From: Thiovibrio sp964588325
GTDB taxonomy: Bacteria; Desulfobacterota; Desulfobulbia; Desulfobulbales; Desulfurivibrionaceae
DNA length: 64,000 nucleotides
NCBI GenBank assembly: GCA_964588325.1
Contig: CAZPOR010000007.1
Location: 1 to 64,000, forward strand
Reading direction: 5' to 3'
Position numbers and translations under genes: made by a program. Within the stretch, counting starts at the first letter, position 1; each line of letters begins with the position of its first letter. The notes under the pieces were generated by a model. It ran no database searches, had not been told where the DNA came from, and was given only the letters and a program-made list of their open reading frames with translations. Below, piece after piece: positions 8,313 through 17,038 of the stretch.

Positions 8313-8846
8313 CTATTTCCCCTGATCCCGGAACCCTTCCCGGATCATCCGATATGTGCCGCTTGATGTATCCAGATCATAAATATTGAAGTTGGTTCGC
8401 ATATCGAGCCCCTCGTAATGCACGGCGAAATTCAGCGAGGCCGAGCCTTCCGGGCCGCTGACGATGCGGTGGAACACATGCCTCGGCCAGACCAGCATGG
8501 CGGGCTGATCGAGCAGCACCTTGCCGCCTTGCAGGATCTGGCTGGGGGTGACGGTGAAGCTCTCCATGCCGTGCGCCTGAATGTAGATATCCACCTGCCG
8601 CGTGCCGTACAGGACGATGAGATTGTCGTCCTGATGGGGATGCATGTACCAGGGGCGGGCCACCTCGTCCACCGGCCCGGGGGAAACCGCGCTCTTTTCG
8701 TGCAGTACCCGGTCGATGGCATCAATCCGGGGCAAACACCCCATGGGCACGTTGTCGAAAACCACCCCCGGGGTGCGGCGCAGCAACTGCAGGGGGATGA
8801 TCCGGTAAAAATCCCGCACTTCCTTGAAAATCTCGAAATCAGCCAT
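8313..8846 (-). CDS. Cupin-fold protein
   Basis: 177 residues. The start at 8846 is chosen because AAGGAGAAAGGGT directly precedes the ATG; a longer open frame upstream has no such site and overlaps dgkA. The centre contains YMHPHQDDNLIVLYG, a metal-binding cupin motif 1 (H-x-H...), and WPRHVFHRIVSG, a cupin motif 2 with histidines, followed by the strand NFAVHYEG. The substrate is unknown; such proteins can be dioxygenases, epimerases or sensors. It is transcribed with the small ferredoxin gene downstream, which could supply electrons, though that is inference. Confidence 0.75.
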   Translation of the reverse strand: MADFEIFKEVRDFYRIIPLQLLRRTPGVVFDNVPMGCLPRIDAIDRVLHEKSAVSPGPVDEVARPWYMHPHQDDNLIVLYGTRQVDIYIQAHGMESFTVTPSQILQGGKVLLDQPAMLVWPRHVFHRIVSGPEGSASLNFAVHYEGLDMRTNFNIYDLDTSSGTYRMIREGFRDQGK

Positions 8847-9014
8847 ACCCTTTCTCCTTAGTCGTCTTTCTCCGGCTTTACCGAAACTCAAAAGCCGGGG
8901 ATGGACTTTTTCAATATCCCTGCTATATTGTGACAGTTTTCGCGGCAGGCTGCAAGAGATCCTCGCATCGAGCCTCACCCCTTGCCTTTGCCTGCAATCC
9001 CCGAGGAGAGCACC

Positions 9015-9377
9015 ATGGACAAACATAGCGGCGCGGGGTTCACCCGGATCATCAACGCCTTTGGCTGGTCCATGGCGGGTTTGAAAGCTACCATGAAGCA
9101 CGAAAAAGCCTTCCAGCAGGAGCTTGGCCTCTGCCTTGTCCTTGCGCCCCTCGGACTCTGGCTGGGCGAAACCGGCATTGCAAAAGCGTTGCTCGTGGGT
9201 TCGCTCTTTCTGGTGCTGATCGCCGAGATCCTCAACAGCGCCATCGAAGCGGTGGTGGACCGTTTCGGCACCGAGCACCATCCCCTGTCCGGACGGGCCA
9301 AGGACATGGGCTCCGCCGCCGTGTTCCTCGCCCTGGCCAATGTGGCGCTGGTCTGGCTTTTGGTTCTCGTTTTCTAA
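9015..9377 (+). CDS. dgkA: Diacylglycerol kinase
   Basis: 120 residues, the usual size of the trimeric integral-membrane DgkA. It phosphorylates diacylglycerol to phosphatidic acid with ATP, recycling the diacylglycerol left by membrane-derived glycan or lipid A modification. An N-terminal amphipathic helix (around residues 12-28, with MKHEKAFQQE) is followed by three membrane helices. The diagnostic EILNSAIEAVVDR holds the catalytic glutamate and the ATP-binding Glu/Asn. The start at 9015 has GAGGAG 6-11 bases upstream; an in-frame upstream ATG is less well placed. It is divergent from the cupin gene. Confidence 0.93.
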   Translation: MDKHSGAGFTRIINAFGWSMAGLKATMKHEKAFQQELGLCLVLAPLGLWLGETGIAKALLVGSLFLVLIAEILNSAIEAVVDRFGTEHHPLSGRAKDMGSAAVFLALANVALVWLLVLVF

Positions 9378-9414
9378 TCGCGAAAAATATCCCACATTGT
9401 GGCACACCCTTCCC

Positions 9415-9443
9415 TTGACAACCGCCCCCTTGTCGGGAATAAT
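9415..9443 (+). promoter_or_regulatory. Sigma70-type promoter for the YcaO gene
   Basis: TTGACA (9415-9420) is followed after 17 bases by AATAAT (9438-9443), placing the start point about 50 bases before the YcaO ATG at 9503. A short CCACA/TGTGG palindrome lies just upstream near 9393. Confidence 0.5.
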
Positions 9444-9502
9444 CTCCATCTGTCGATTCAGCATATTGTCTTGTTTTTACGAGCTTAGACACAGGGAACC
9501 CA

Positions 9503-11251
9503 ATGAACAACACCCCCATCCGCCCCGCCGACTGCCTCAAACACTATACCGTGGACCAGGACAAGGTCTGTAGCCCCATCGAAACGGTGAACCGTTTCAA
9601 GGCGCGGCTCAAGGAAGTGAACCTGGACATCCTCCAAGAGGTGCGCCGCATCGACAACGGCAGGCTCGATATCCCCGTCTATTTCAGCGTCTGCGGCAAG
9701 GATGCCCAAGCGGTGATCGGCAACAAGAAGCAGATGGGCAAGGGCAGCTCGCCGGAGCAGTCCCAGGCCAGCGCCTGCATGGAACTGGCCGAGCGGTTCA
9801 GCTTCTTTTCCTTCAAGCAAAACGAAGCAAACTTCATCACCGACACCTACGCCAACCTCAAAAAATCCGGCCAGCCGCTGCTGCCCCTGGTGCGCCTCCT
9901 GCTCTCGGTGCATGACGAGAACACCGACATCGCCACCCTGGAGCGACTCATCGAGGACATCCCCATCCAGTGGACCTGGGCCACCAACCTCAACAGCGGC
10001 GAGGTGCTGCTGGTGCCCTTCAGTTGGTTTTACGCGATCAACGAATTCAACGGACCTTCGGCGGGCAACACCTTTGAGGAAGCGATCCTCCAGGGGATCA
10101 GCGAACTGGTGGAGCGGCATGTCTGCTCCCTGATCAACCACCACCACCTCCCTACCCCGGCCATTGACCCGGACTCCGTCACCGACCCGGTGGCCCGCGA
10201 GCTGCTGGACAAATTCCGCAAAAACAACATCGAGCTCTACCTCAACGATTTCACCCTGGACACCGGCATCCCCACGGTGGGGGCCTTGGCCATCGACCGC
10301 TCCACCTTCCCGGCCAGCAGCGAAATCGTCTATACCGCAGGCACCACTCCGGATCCGGAAAAGGCCCTGATCCGGGCGATCACCGAGGTGGCTCAGTTGG
10401 CCGGGGATTTCAACTCCCAGGCCAACTATGTGGCCAGCGGCTTGCCCAAGCCCCTGTCCATGGACGAGGTGCGTTACCTCACCGAAGCGGAGGCGGCCAT
10501 CTCCATCCATGAGATGCCGCAATTGAGCGACAACAACATGCGGATCGAAATCGAGCGCTGCCTGGCAGCCTTGTCCCGCCTCGGCCTTGAAGTGCTGGTG
10601 GTCAACACCATGCACGAAAAGCTCCAGATCCCGGCCATCTACACCATCATCCCCGGCTGCCATTTCCGGGAGCGCTCCCGGATCAACACCGTGGGGCTGT
10701 TTGCGGCAAAGCTGGTGACCGAACGGGTTTGCGAAGCGGACGAACAGCTCGTCCAGCTCCTCAAGATGCAGCACTACCTGCCGGACGCCTATTATCTGGA
10801 GTATTACCTCGGCAAGAACATGCAGTCCCAAGGCGAACTTGCCGCGGCCGTGGCCCATCTGGAGCGGGCCCTGACCCTGCAGCCGGAGGAGGAGGATATC
10901 CCCTACATCTATTCCCACCTGGGCGACTGCCTGAAGGAGATGGGGGAATACGACCAGGCCATTGCTGCCCTGCGCAAGGGAATGGAACACGACGAGGAAC
11001 GACCGGACATCCATAACCTGCTGGGGTTCTGCCATTTTAAACGGGAGGAGTACGAGGTGGCCATCGCTCATTTCCACCGGGCCGTGGAGCTGAATCCGGC
11101 CTCGGCCATCGATTACGCCAACCTCGGGGTCAACCACCGCAGGCTCGGCAACGGCGAGGAGGCGGCCCGCTACTTCGAGCTGGCCCTTGATCTGGATCCT
11201 GGCATCGAGTTTGCCCGCACCCATCTGGCCGAGTTGGCAGCAGGCGACTGA
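9503..11251 (+). CDS. YcaO-domain protein with C-terminal TPR repeats
   Basis: 582 residues. Residues 1-400 belong to the YcaO superfamily, ATP-dependent backbone cyclodehydratases, thioamidases and related enzymes that activate an amide oxygen with ATP. The ATP/Mg-binding block KGSSPEQSQASACMELAERF (about 80-99) carries the expected S/E/x2-A-x-x-E-x-x-E pattern. FEEAILQGISELVERH (about 193-208) and the ITEVAQLAGDF segment supply the other acidic ligands. Residues 430-575 hold at least three tetratricopeptide repeats (EYYLGKN..., YSHLGDCLKEMGEYDQAI, NLLGFCHFKREEYEVAI, YANLGVNHRRLGNGEEA). No precursor peptide, TfuA or radical SAM partner is next to it, so its target is probably a protein recognised through the TPR domain. 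It resembles the stand-alone E. coli YcaO group linked to RimO-dependent methylthiolation. GGGAA precedes the ATG. Confidence 0.9.
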   Translation: MNNTPIRPADCLKHYTVDQDKVCSPIETVNRFKARLKEVNLDILQEVRRIDNGRLDIPVYFSVCGKDAQAVIGNKKQMGKGSSPEQSQASACMELAERFSFFSFKQNEANFITDTYANLKKSGQPLLPLVRLLLSVHDENTDIATLERLIEDIPIQWTWATNLNSGEVLLVPFSWFYAINEFNGPSAGNTFEEAILQGISELVERHVCSLINHHHLPTPAIDPDSVTDPVARELLDKFRKNNIELYLNDFTLDTGIPTVGALAIDRSTFPASSEIVYTAGTTPDPEKALIRAITEVAQLAGDFNSQANYVASGLPKPLSMDEVRYLTEAEAAISIHEMPQLSDNNMRIEIERCLAALSRLGLEVLVVNTMHEKLQIPAIYTIIPGCHFRERSRINTVGLFAAKLVTERVCEADEQLVQLLKMQHYLPDAYYLEYYLGKNMQSQGELAAAVAHLERALTLQPEEEDIPYIYSHLGDCLKEMGEYDQAIAALRKGMEHDEERPDIHNLLGFCHFKREEYEVAIAHFHRAVELNPASAIDYANLGVNHRRLGNGEEAARYFELALDLDPGIEFARTHLAELAAGD

Positions 11252-11311
11252 TTAGAAAGATCACTCCGATAAAAGCGGGCCTCTCAACCACTCGGGATTT
11301 TCTTCAAGCAG

Positions 11312-11395
11312 GTGCTTCGACAGGCTCAGCACGAACGGAATATCAATAGATTAAGACGATATCCGTCGCCGCTAGCGGTACTCGGCGGCGTGCCA
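11312..11395. repeat. Dispersed TTCGACAGGCTCAG repeat, copy 2 (one arm)
   Basis: GTGCTTCGACAGGCTCAGCA begins at 11312 and is identical over more than 25 bases to the start of the copy at 31672, including the ACGAACGGAATATCAAT continuation. The far arm is replaced by a different sequence with a small GCCGC...GCGGC hairpin. It lies between two convergent genes. Confidence 0.75.
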
Positions 11396-11413
11396 AGGGG
11401 ATTTTCCCTTCCC

Positions 11414-12148
11414 TCACCCCGCATAGATTGCGGCCATCTCCACCGTATACGGACCGCCCTGCTCCTGACAGATACAAAACTCCGGCAGCACCTCCAGCCC
11501 CCCGCCGCCACCCTTCACCGCTACCGCCAGCACCAGACCGGCTTCCGCTCCGGGATACGGATGCACCCTCTGCAGCCGTTTCGGCGCAAGCCCGTTTTCC
11601 CGCAAGACACCAAGCAAAATTTCTTCCCGCGCCGCCGGATAGACAAAGGCCGCCCTGCCTCCGGTTTTCAGGGCACAGGATGCCGCCTGGGCCATCTCGC
11701 CGACGCCGCCCAGAATCTCATGCCGCGCCTGAGCCCGTTCTGTTTCCGGGTTATGGCGACCGCTGGTGGTCGGGTAGTAGGGGGGATTTGCCGCCGTCCA
11801 GTCAAAACTGTTTATGGGCAGCAGGGCCGCAATCCCACGGCAATCGCCTTCGACAACCGTAATCCGGCTTTCAAAGGAGTTGATGGCCACGTTCCGGCGG
11901 ATGATCCCGGCCAGGCGGGGTTGCAGCTCAAGGGCGACAAGGCTGGTGGCGGGATAGCGGTGGGAAAGGATCAGAGAGACGATGCCGCAACCGGCGCCGA
12001 GATCGAGAATCCGGGCGTCCGGTTCCGGGGTAACGAAGTGGGCCAGAAGAACGGCATCCACGGAAAACCGGTAGCCCTGCCGGGGTTGCAGGCAGCGCAG
12101 CTTGCCCCCAAACAGACTCTCTTCGCTGAACTTCGCGGAAAAATCCAT
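11414..12148 (-). CDS. trmN6: tRNA1(Val) adenine-N6 methyltransferase-like protein
   Basis: About 244 residues from the ATG at 12148. This is a Rossmann SAM methyltransferase with the pattern of TrmN6/YfiC: an N-terminal QPRQGYRFSVDAVLLAHF, SAM motif I LDLGAGCGIVSLIL, an acidic LVALELQP turn, and the N6-adenine catalytic motif NPPYYP. The known enzyme modifies A37 of tRNA1(Val). Alternatives in the same family act on rRNA or protein glutamine, but NPPY with this N-terminus favours TrmN6. The open frame continues 28 codons upstream, but that part is encoded by the dispersed repeat at 12172-12266, so the methionine at 12148 is preferred even though the ribosome binding site is weak. Confidence 0.8.
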   Translation of the reverse strand: MDFSAKFSEESLFGGKLRCLQPRQGYRFSVDAVLLAHFVTPEPDARILDLGAGCGIVSLILSHRYPATSLVALELQPRLAGIIRRNVAINSFESRITVVEGDCRGIAALLPINSFDWTAANPPYYPTTSGRHNPETERAQARHEILGGVGEMAQAASCALKTGGRAAFVYPAAREEILLGVLRENGLAPKRLQRVHPYPGAEAGLVLAVAVKGGGGGLEVLPEFCICQEQGGPYTVEMAAIYAG

Positions 12149-12171
12149 TCGACGAGAACCAATCTGTGTAG

Positions 12172-12266
12172 CCAAGTTAGTAAATTTTCTCGCCAAGGCG
12201 CAGAGACCGCAAAGAAAAACCTTGTTTTTCAATTGTTCTCTTTGCGCGCTCCGCGTCGCTGCGAGA
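12172..12266. repeat. Imperfect hairpin repeat upstream of trmN6
   Basis: CTCGCCAAGGCGCAGAGACC with a following GCAAAG forms the left arm. CTTTGCGCGCTCCGCGTCGC with GAG forms the right arm, around an A/T-rich centre. Such GCGCAGAGACCGCAAAG elements recur in the intergenic DNA of many proteobacteria. It creates a spurious N-terminal extension of the methyltransferase gene. Confidence 0.6.
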
Positions 12267-12275
12267 TGTATTAAA

Positions 12276-13640
12276 TCAGGAAGGAATTTTCTCTTCGGGC
12301 ACGATCTTATTGAGCAGCAGCCCGGTGAGCAGCTTGGGGTAAAAATAGGTGGACTTGTGCGGCATGACCAGCCCCTCGTCCGCCACCCGCTTCACCTGAG
12401 ACACCAGGGTCGGATTCATCAAAAAAAGCAGCGGGCTGCGATCGGTGCTGCTCTCGCCTTCCTTGATCGCCACATCCAGGGCGGTATCCGGATCGCTGTA
12501 ATAGTCCACCAGATTTTCCTGTACGCACCGGTCATGACTCAACTGGAGCAGCCGCTCGATGATGAGGTCGGACAGGATAACCACATCCAACTCGCGCAGG
12601 GAAGCGGGCTGCTTGGTGCCCAAGGCCTCGTCGATCACACCGTCGCGCAGGGTCAGGAGCAGACAGCGATCCTCCTGGGGATGGTACAGGCCAAACATCG
12701 TGGCTGCGCCAGAATTTTCCGCCATGCGGGAAAGCACCTCGGTCATCAGGGTCTCGCGGGAGCCGTCAATAATCTCGTCGATGATAAAGCTCTGCGCCAG
12801 CTTGGCCATCAACCCGTCCAGCGCTACGGACTCGGGCATCCGCACCAGCCGGTGGGTGGGGAGCACAGACAATCCAGGATCTTCCATGCCGCAAAGATAC
12901 ATCATCGTGTGATTGTAAGGGCTGTCGCTCGCCACCGCTCCCAGCCGCTCCCGCATCAGGGCGCGGAACTGGAGGGCCGTGGTGTAGCGGTGGTGGCCGT
13001 CGGCGATGTAGAGGGATTTTTCGCGAAACAGCTCCCGGACCTGGGCAAGAATCGCCGGATCGGTCACCCCCCAGATGGTATGGATGCAGCCATCATGGTC
13101 CGTGGCGCTGGCCAGGGGCTCGGCGGCGCGGCCGGATTCCAGCAGGGCCATGACCTGCCCCTGAGCATCAGGGTACAGAGAAAAGATCGGGCTGAACTGG
13201 GCATGGCAGGTATCCAGCAGGCTGAGCCGGTCGGAGGTGACGCCGGAAAAGGTCTTCTCGTGGGGTTTGACGATCCCCTCGGCAAACTCGGCCAGTTGCA
13301 CCAGACAGAGCAAGCCTTTGCGGGTAAGCCGCTTGCCCGAAGGCAGGGAATACTCGGTATGGTAGAGATAGATGGCGGGCTCGTTATCCCGGGCCAGCAC
13401 CCCTTCCTGCTGCCACTTGGCAAAGGTCTCCTTGGCCTGGTGGTATCTCGCCTCGGTCAACTGATCGGCGCTGAAATTCTTGCTCAGATCCAGATGGATC
13501 ATGTTGTAGGGATTCTTGGCGGCAAAGGCGGCCTGGGCCTGGAGATCGATCACGTCATAGGGCGGAGTGACCACCTCTTCCAGGTGCTGGATCTTGGCCG
13601 GATTGTATCGAAGGGCGCGAAAGGGCGCGATCAAAGCCAT
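12276..13640 (-). CDS. DUF1015 family protein
   Basis: 454 residues, a typical length for DUF1015. The N-terminus APFRALRYNP...VTPPYDVID is diagnostic, and the central LYIADGHHRYTTALQF (about residues 210-225) carries the family's conserved DGHHR motif, which resembles ParB/serine-kinase-like ligand sites. It is soluble with no signal peptide. The function of the family is not firmly known to me; in many anaerobes it lies near amino-acid (serine/cysteine) genes, but here the neighbours are a tRNA methyltransferase and the queuosine genes. The start at 13640 has an AAGGAG ribosome binding site. Confidence 0.85.
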   Translation of the reverse strand: MALIAPFRALRYNPAKIQHLEEVVTPPYDVIDLQAQAAFAAKNPYNMIHLDLSKNFSADQLTEARYHQAKETFAKWQQEGVLARDNEPAIYLYHTEYSLPSGKRLTRKGLLCLVQLAEFAEGIVKPHEKTFSGVTSDRLSLLDTCHAQFSPIFSLYPDAQGQVMALLESGRAAEPLASATDHDGCIHTIWGVTDPAILAQVRELFREKSLYIADGHHRYTTALQFRALMRERLGAVASDSPYNHTMMYLCGMEDPGLSVLPTHRLVRMPESVALDGLMAKLAQSFIIDEIIDGSRETLMTEVLSRMAENSGAATMFGLYHPQEDRCLLLTLRDGVIDEALGTKQPASLRELDVVILSDLIIERLLQLSHDRCVQENLVDYYSDPDTALDVAIKEGESSTDRSPLLFLMNPTLVSQVKRVADEGLVMPHKSTYFYPKLLTGLLLNKIVPEEKIPS

Positions 13641-13760
13641 TGTTGTGTCTCCTTGCCCGTCCAGGCAGAGCTTGCGCCCAAACCTGCCGGCAATTGCTCC
13701 CGGTGATCATGAACCGGTTGACTTCCCAAGGGGGAATATATATGTTTTGTTGAAATCGTA

Positions 13761-13886
13761 AAAAGTCCCGCATCCCGTCATTCCGTCGAAAGCCGGAGGT
13801 AAGCAAGCGAAGCGAGACTCCGATCCAGTGTTCTCGGAGAACAACGGAAAGGCTGGACACCGGTTTTCACCGGTGTGACGACTTTT
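13761..13886. repeat. Dispersed inverted repeat in the DUF1015-queD spacer
   Basis: Outer arms AAAAGTC...CGTCA and TGACGACTTTT (ends 13761 and 13886) enclose ATTCCGTCGAAAGCCGGAG and CTGGACACCGGTTTTCACCG, the widespread CGTCATTCC...CTGGA...GTGTGACG type of intergenic repeat. The 355-base spacer 13641-13995 holds this repeat and the presumed queD leader. No gene was found in it. Confidence 0.75.
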
Positions 13887-13995
13887 AATGACGCCATCGT
13901 TACATAGTAAAAAAACACCCACATTTCAAGTGGACATTGTACCCGGACCGCAAACTTTTACAAACGAACTTTTCCCATACCCAAGAGGTGTTACC

Positions 13996-14367
13996 ATGTA
14001 CGATATCTTCACCCGCACCCATTTTTCCTCGGGCCACCACCTGCGCGACTATCCCGGCAACTGCGAGCGTCCCCACGGCCACAACTGGAAGGTGGAGGTG
14101 ACGGTGCGCGCCACCGAGCTTGACGAACTGGGCATGGGCATCGACTTCAAGAACCTGAAAAAGGCGGTGAACGGGATCATGGAGGAGCTGGACCACCAGA
14201 ATCTCAACGAACTTCCGGCCTTTCAGAAAAAAAATCCCTCTTCCGAGAACATCGCCGCCTACATCTTCGACCGCCTCAGGGAAACCCTCACCACCGAGCG
14301 CTACCGGCCTTACAGCGTCACGGTCTGCGAAACGGAGAACTGCTGCGTGACCTACCGTGAGGGATGA
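13996..14367 (+). CDS. queD: 6-carboxy-5,6,7,8-tetrahydropterin synthase
   Basis: 123 residues. It converts dihydroneopterin triphosphate to 6-carboxytetrahydropterin in queuosine/preQ0 synthesis. The zinc ligands are the FSSGHHL histidine and the PHGHNW pair. The catalytic cysteine lies in NCERPHGH, and the C-terminal VCETENC carries the substrate-binding glutamate. The ATG at 13996 has AGAGGTG seven bases upstream; an open frame reaching back to 13888 has no ribosome binding site. queE overlaps its last 11 bases in a different frame, showing translational coupling. Confidence 0.95.
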   Translation: MYDIFTRTHFSSGHHLRDYPGNCERPHGHNWKVEVTVRATELDELGMGIDFKNLKKAVNGIMEELDHQNLNELPAFQKKNPSSENIAAYIFDRLRETLTTERYRPYSVTVCETENCCVTYREG

Positions 14368-15013
14368 GCCCACCCTGCAAATCTCCGAGATTTTTTACAG
14401 CATTCAGGGGGAGTCTTCCTTTGCGGGCTACCCCTGTCTTTTCTTCCGGCTCGCAGGCTGCAACCTGCGCTGCACCTACTGCGACGCCAAATACGCCTAC
14501 GAGGAACCGGCCAGCGCAACAACCATCGCGGCCCTGCTGGCCGAGGCGGCCAGACATCCCAACGCCCTCATCGAGATCACCGGCGGCGAGCCCCTGTTGC
14601 AGGAGGCGGTCTACCCGCTCATGGAGGCGCTGCTCGCGGCAGGCCGCACCGTATTGCTCGAAACCAACGGCAGTCTGAGCATTGAACGGGTGCCGCGCGA
14701 GGTGGTGAAGATCCTCGACCTCAAATGCCCGGACAGCGGCATGGCTGAAAAGATGGATCTTAGCAACCTCGCCTTGCTCGCGCCCCATGACGAGATCAAG
14801 TTTGTGCTCAGCTCCCGCAGTGATTACGACTGGGCCAGGACAATGATGGCAGAACACCGCTTGGCCGAAAAGGCCAAACTGATCCTCTCCCCGGTGATCG
14901 GCCGCCTTGCGCCCGCTCTGCTGGCCGAGTGGCTCATGGCCGATGCGCTCCCGGCCCGGCTCCAGCTCCAGCTTCACACCCTGCTCTGGCCGGGGATGCA
15001 GCGCGGGGTCTGA
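14357..15013 (+). CDS. queE: 7-carboxy-7-deazaguanine synthase (radical SAM)
   Basis: 218 residues. It rearranges 6-carboxytetrahydropterin to 7-carboxy-7-deazaguanine, the step after QueD. The short N-terminal EIFYSIQGESSFAG is typical. The cluster motif C-x3-C-x2-C is CNLRCTYCD (about residues 35-43), followed by the EITGGEPLLQ SAM-binding segment and LETNGS. The start is a GTG at 14357, 11 bases before the end of queD; no in-frame ATG is available without losing the conserved N-terminus. queC and queF are not in the window, so the pathway must be completed elsewhere. Confidence 0.95.
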   Translation: MRDEPTLQISEIFYSIQGESSFAGYPCLFFRLAGCNLRCTYCDAKYAYEEPASATTIAALLAEAARHPNALIEITGGEPLLQEAVYPLMEALLAAGRTVLLETNGSLSIERVPREVVKILDLKCPDSGMAEKMDLSNLALLAPHDEIKFVLSSRSDYDWARTMMAEHRLAEKAKLILSPVIGRLAPALLAEWLMADALPARLQLQLHTLLWPGMQRGV

Positions 15014-15057
15014 TTGCCCGCCTCGTATGCAAACATCAACCAACAGGAGAAAACCGC

Positions 15058-15459
15058 ATGGACATGAAAGAGTATCTTGAGAGCACCGCCGGCCGGGGGG
15101 TTCTGGCCACAGCCGGCGGCGATGGCCGGGTTGACGCCGCGCTCTACAGCGTCCCGCATGTTCTGGAGGATGGCGTTGTCGCATTTCTCATGCGTGACAG
15201 GCTCTCCCACCGCAATATCCAGGAAAACCCGCACGCCACCTTTCTCTTCATGGAAGAGGGGCCAGGCTCCCGCGGAGTGCGCCTTTTTCTCAAGAAAATC
15301 AAGGAAGAAACCGACCCCGCCGCAATCAAGAACCTGATGCGAAGACACCTCACCCCGGAGGAAGATCAGGCCCGGGGCCAGACCTTTCTGGTCTCCTTTG
15401 CGGTGGAGAAAATGCTGCCCCTGATCGGTGACGATCCGGCCAAAATTCCTTTTTGCTGA
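15058..15459 (+). CDS. Pyridoxamine 5'-phosphate oxidase-like flavin-binding protein
   Basis: 133 residues with the split-barrel flavin-binding fold: the N-terminal GVLATAGGDGRVDAALYSVP strand pair, then VVAFLMRDRLSHRNIQENPHA and FLFMEEG, the usual FMN-phosphate contact region. The ATG at 15058 has CAGGAGA nine bases upstream. Such small proteins bind FMN or a deazaflavin and may reduce or sequester small molecules. The substrate is unknown and it is not a true PdxH. It is 44 bases after queE and may be co-transcribed. Confidence 0.8.
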   Translation: MDMKEYLESTAGRGVLATAGGDGRVDAALYSVPHVLEDGVVAFLMRDRLSHRNIQENPHATFLFMEEGPGSRGVRLFLKKIKEETDPAAIKNLMRRHLTPEEDQARGQTFLVSFAVEKMLPLIGDDPAKIPFC

Positions 15460-15512
15460 GCCCAAAAAATCAACGCTGCCCGCCGTGACCCCTTCAACCC
15501 GAGGAGTACCGC

Positions 15513-16970
15513 ATGGCCGACCCCTGCAAGGTTTTGCTCACCGGCGCCACCGGCTACATCGGCCGGCGCCTGAAGGACCGACTGCTGAACCACCCGGAAC
15601 TGACCCTTCGGCTGCTGGTGCGCAACCGGCACAAGGTGCGGCCCGAGGTGCTCGCCAGGGTTGAGGTGGTGGAGGGCGACACCTTCAGCCCCGAGGCCTT
15701 GGCCGCAGCCCTTTCCGGCATCGAGGTCGCCTTCTACCTCATCCACTCCATGGGCTCGGGCCAGGATTTTGCAGAGCGCGACCGGCAAAGCGCCGTCAAC
15801 TTCCGCGACGCCTGCATCGCAGCCGGGGTGAAACGGCTCGTCTATCTGGGCGGCTTGGGGGTCAAGGAAAGCGCCAGCCGCCATCTCCTGAGCCGGATCG
15901 AAACCGGGGAAATCCTCAGTGCCCGTCCCGAAAGGCTGCAAACCATCTGGTTTCGGGCCGGGATCATCATCGGCGCGGGCAGCGCCAGTTTCGAGATCAT
16001 CTACAACCTGCTCCAGAAACTCCCCCTCATGGTAACCCCGAAATGGGTCACCACCCGCACCCAGCCGGTGGCGGTGGACGACGTGCTCGCCTATCTGGAG
16101 GCGGCCATCGCCGTAAAAGTCCAGGGCGATCTGGTGGTGGACATCGGCGGCGAAGCCATGAGCTTTCGGGAGATGATGCTCCGGGCCGCCAAGGTCATGG
16201 GGCTGCGGAGGTTGCTGCTGCCGGTGCCGGTGCTGAGCCCGCGCCTCTCCTCCTTCTGGCTGATCCTCTTTACCCCCATCCCCTACCGCATGGCCGCAGC
16301 CCTGGTGGAGGGGCTCCGCTCGGAAACCATCGTCCAGAACGACCATGCCCAACGCCATTTCCCTAAGATAACGCCCCTCAGCTACGAAAGCGCAGTGAAG
16401 GCCGCCATAGGTGAACTGGAGCAGGATTTGGTCGTCAGCCGCTGGTGCGACAGCTCCACGGAGCCGTTTTGCGATATCCTGCACCAGGATGACCCCGGCG
16501 CCCCCATTCTGCGGGACCGGCGGGAGATCCCCCTGCGCGGGCTGGATCCGGCCCTGGTCTACGCGGCAATCAAGGGGATCGGCGGCGCCCACGGCTGGGG
16601 CGCCTACAATCTGCTCTGGCGGATCCGGGGTTTTTTGGACAAGCTGAGCGGAGGCTATGGCCTGAACCGCGGGAGGAGGCAGCAGAAGGACCTGCGCATG
16701 GGGGATGCCCTTGATTTCTGGAAGGTGGCCGACCTTAAGGAAAACAAACGGGTTCTGCTTGTGGCCCAGATGAAGGTGCCGGGCAAAGCCTGGCTTGAGT
16801 TCGACATCCAGGACAACCGGCTGGTGCAGACCGCCCATTTTCATCCGCGCGGGTTGCTGGGCAGACTGTACTGGTACGCGGTCCTGCCCTTTCACGAACT
16901 GGTGTTCAAGAATCTTGCCGAAAAAATCGTGGCGCACGCCGCCGAAGTCAGAGATGCGGGACGGCCATAA
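15513..16970 (+). CDS. NAD(P)-binding epimerase-like protein with C-terminal DUF2867
   Basis: 485 residues. The N-terminal extended-SDR Rossmann domain begins with LLTGATGYIGRRL (about residues 8-20) and continues with YLIHSMGSG and RLVYLGGLG. After about residue 300 comes the DUF2867-type domain common to the YbjT-like long NAD(P)-binding proteins (ALDFWKVADLKENKRVLLVA, WLEFDIQDN). The catalytic Tyr-x3-Lys of classical SDRs is not evident, consistent with an atypical family possibly acting on membrane lipids or quinones. The start at 15513 has CGAGGAGT upstream. It ends the plus-strand block and is convergent with the LapA-like gene. Confidence 0.85.
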   Translation: MADPCKVLLTGATGYIGRRLKDRLLNHPELTLRLLVRNRHKVRPEVLARVEVVEGDTFSPEALAAALSGIEVAFYLIHSMGSGQDFAERDRQSAVNFRDACIAAGVKRLVYLGGLGVKESASRHLLSRIETGEILSARPERLQTIWFRAGIIIGAGSASFEIIYNLLQKLPLMVTPKWVTTRTQPVAVDDVLAYLEAAIAVKVQGDLVVDIGGEAMSFREMMLRAAKVMGLRRLLLPVPVLSPRLSSFWLILFTPIPYRMAAALVEGLRSETIVQNDHAQRHFPKITPLSYESAVKAAIGELEQDLVVSRWCDSSTEPFCDILHQDDPGAPILRDRREIPLRGLDPALVYAAIKGIGGAHGWGAYNLLWRIRGFLDKLSGGYGLNRGRRQQKDLRMGDALDFWKVADLKENKRVLLVAQMKVPGKAWLEFDIQDNRLVQTAHFHPRGLLGRLYWYAVLPFHELVFKNLAEKIVAHAAEVRDAGRP

Positions 16971-17038
16971 ATTGAGAAGGACCCAGTTGCCTGGCATAGG
17001 ATAGTATCCCTCAGGAAAAGACGGCCGCGGTCATCGCA

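Noticed and set aside
9485..11224. A 579-codon open frame opposite the YcaO gene
   Set aside because: YcaO plus TPR motifs on the plus strand are decisive; the opposite frame has no domain and follows third-position GC bias.
13887..13995. preQ1 riboswitch in the queD leader
   Set aside because: Expected from gene function, but no pseudoknot-type stem and A-rich tail of known preQ1 classes could be seen.
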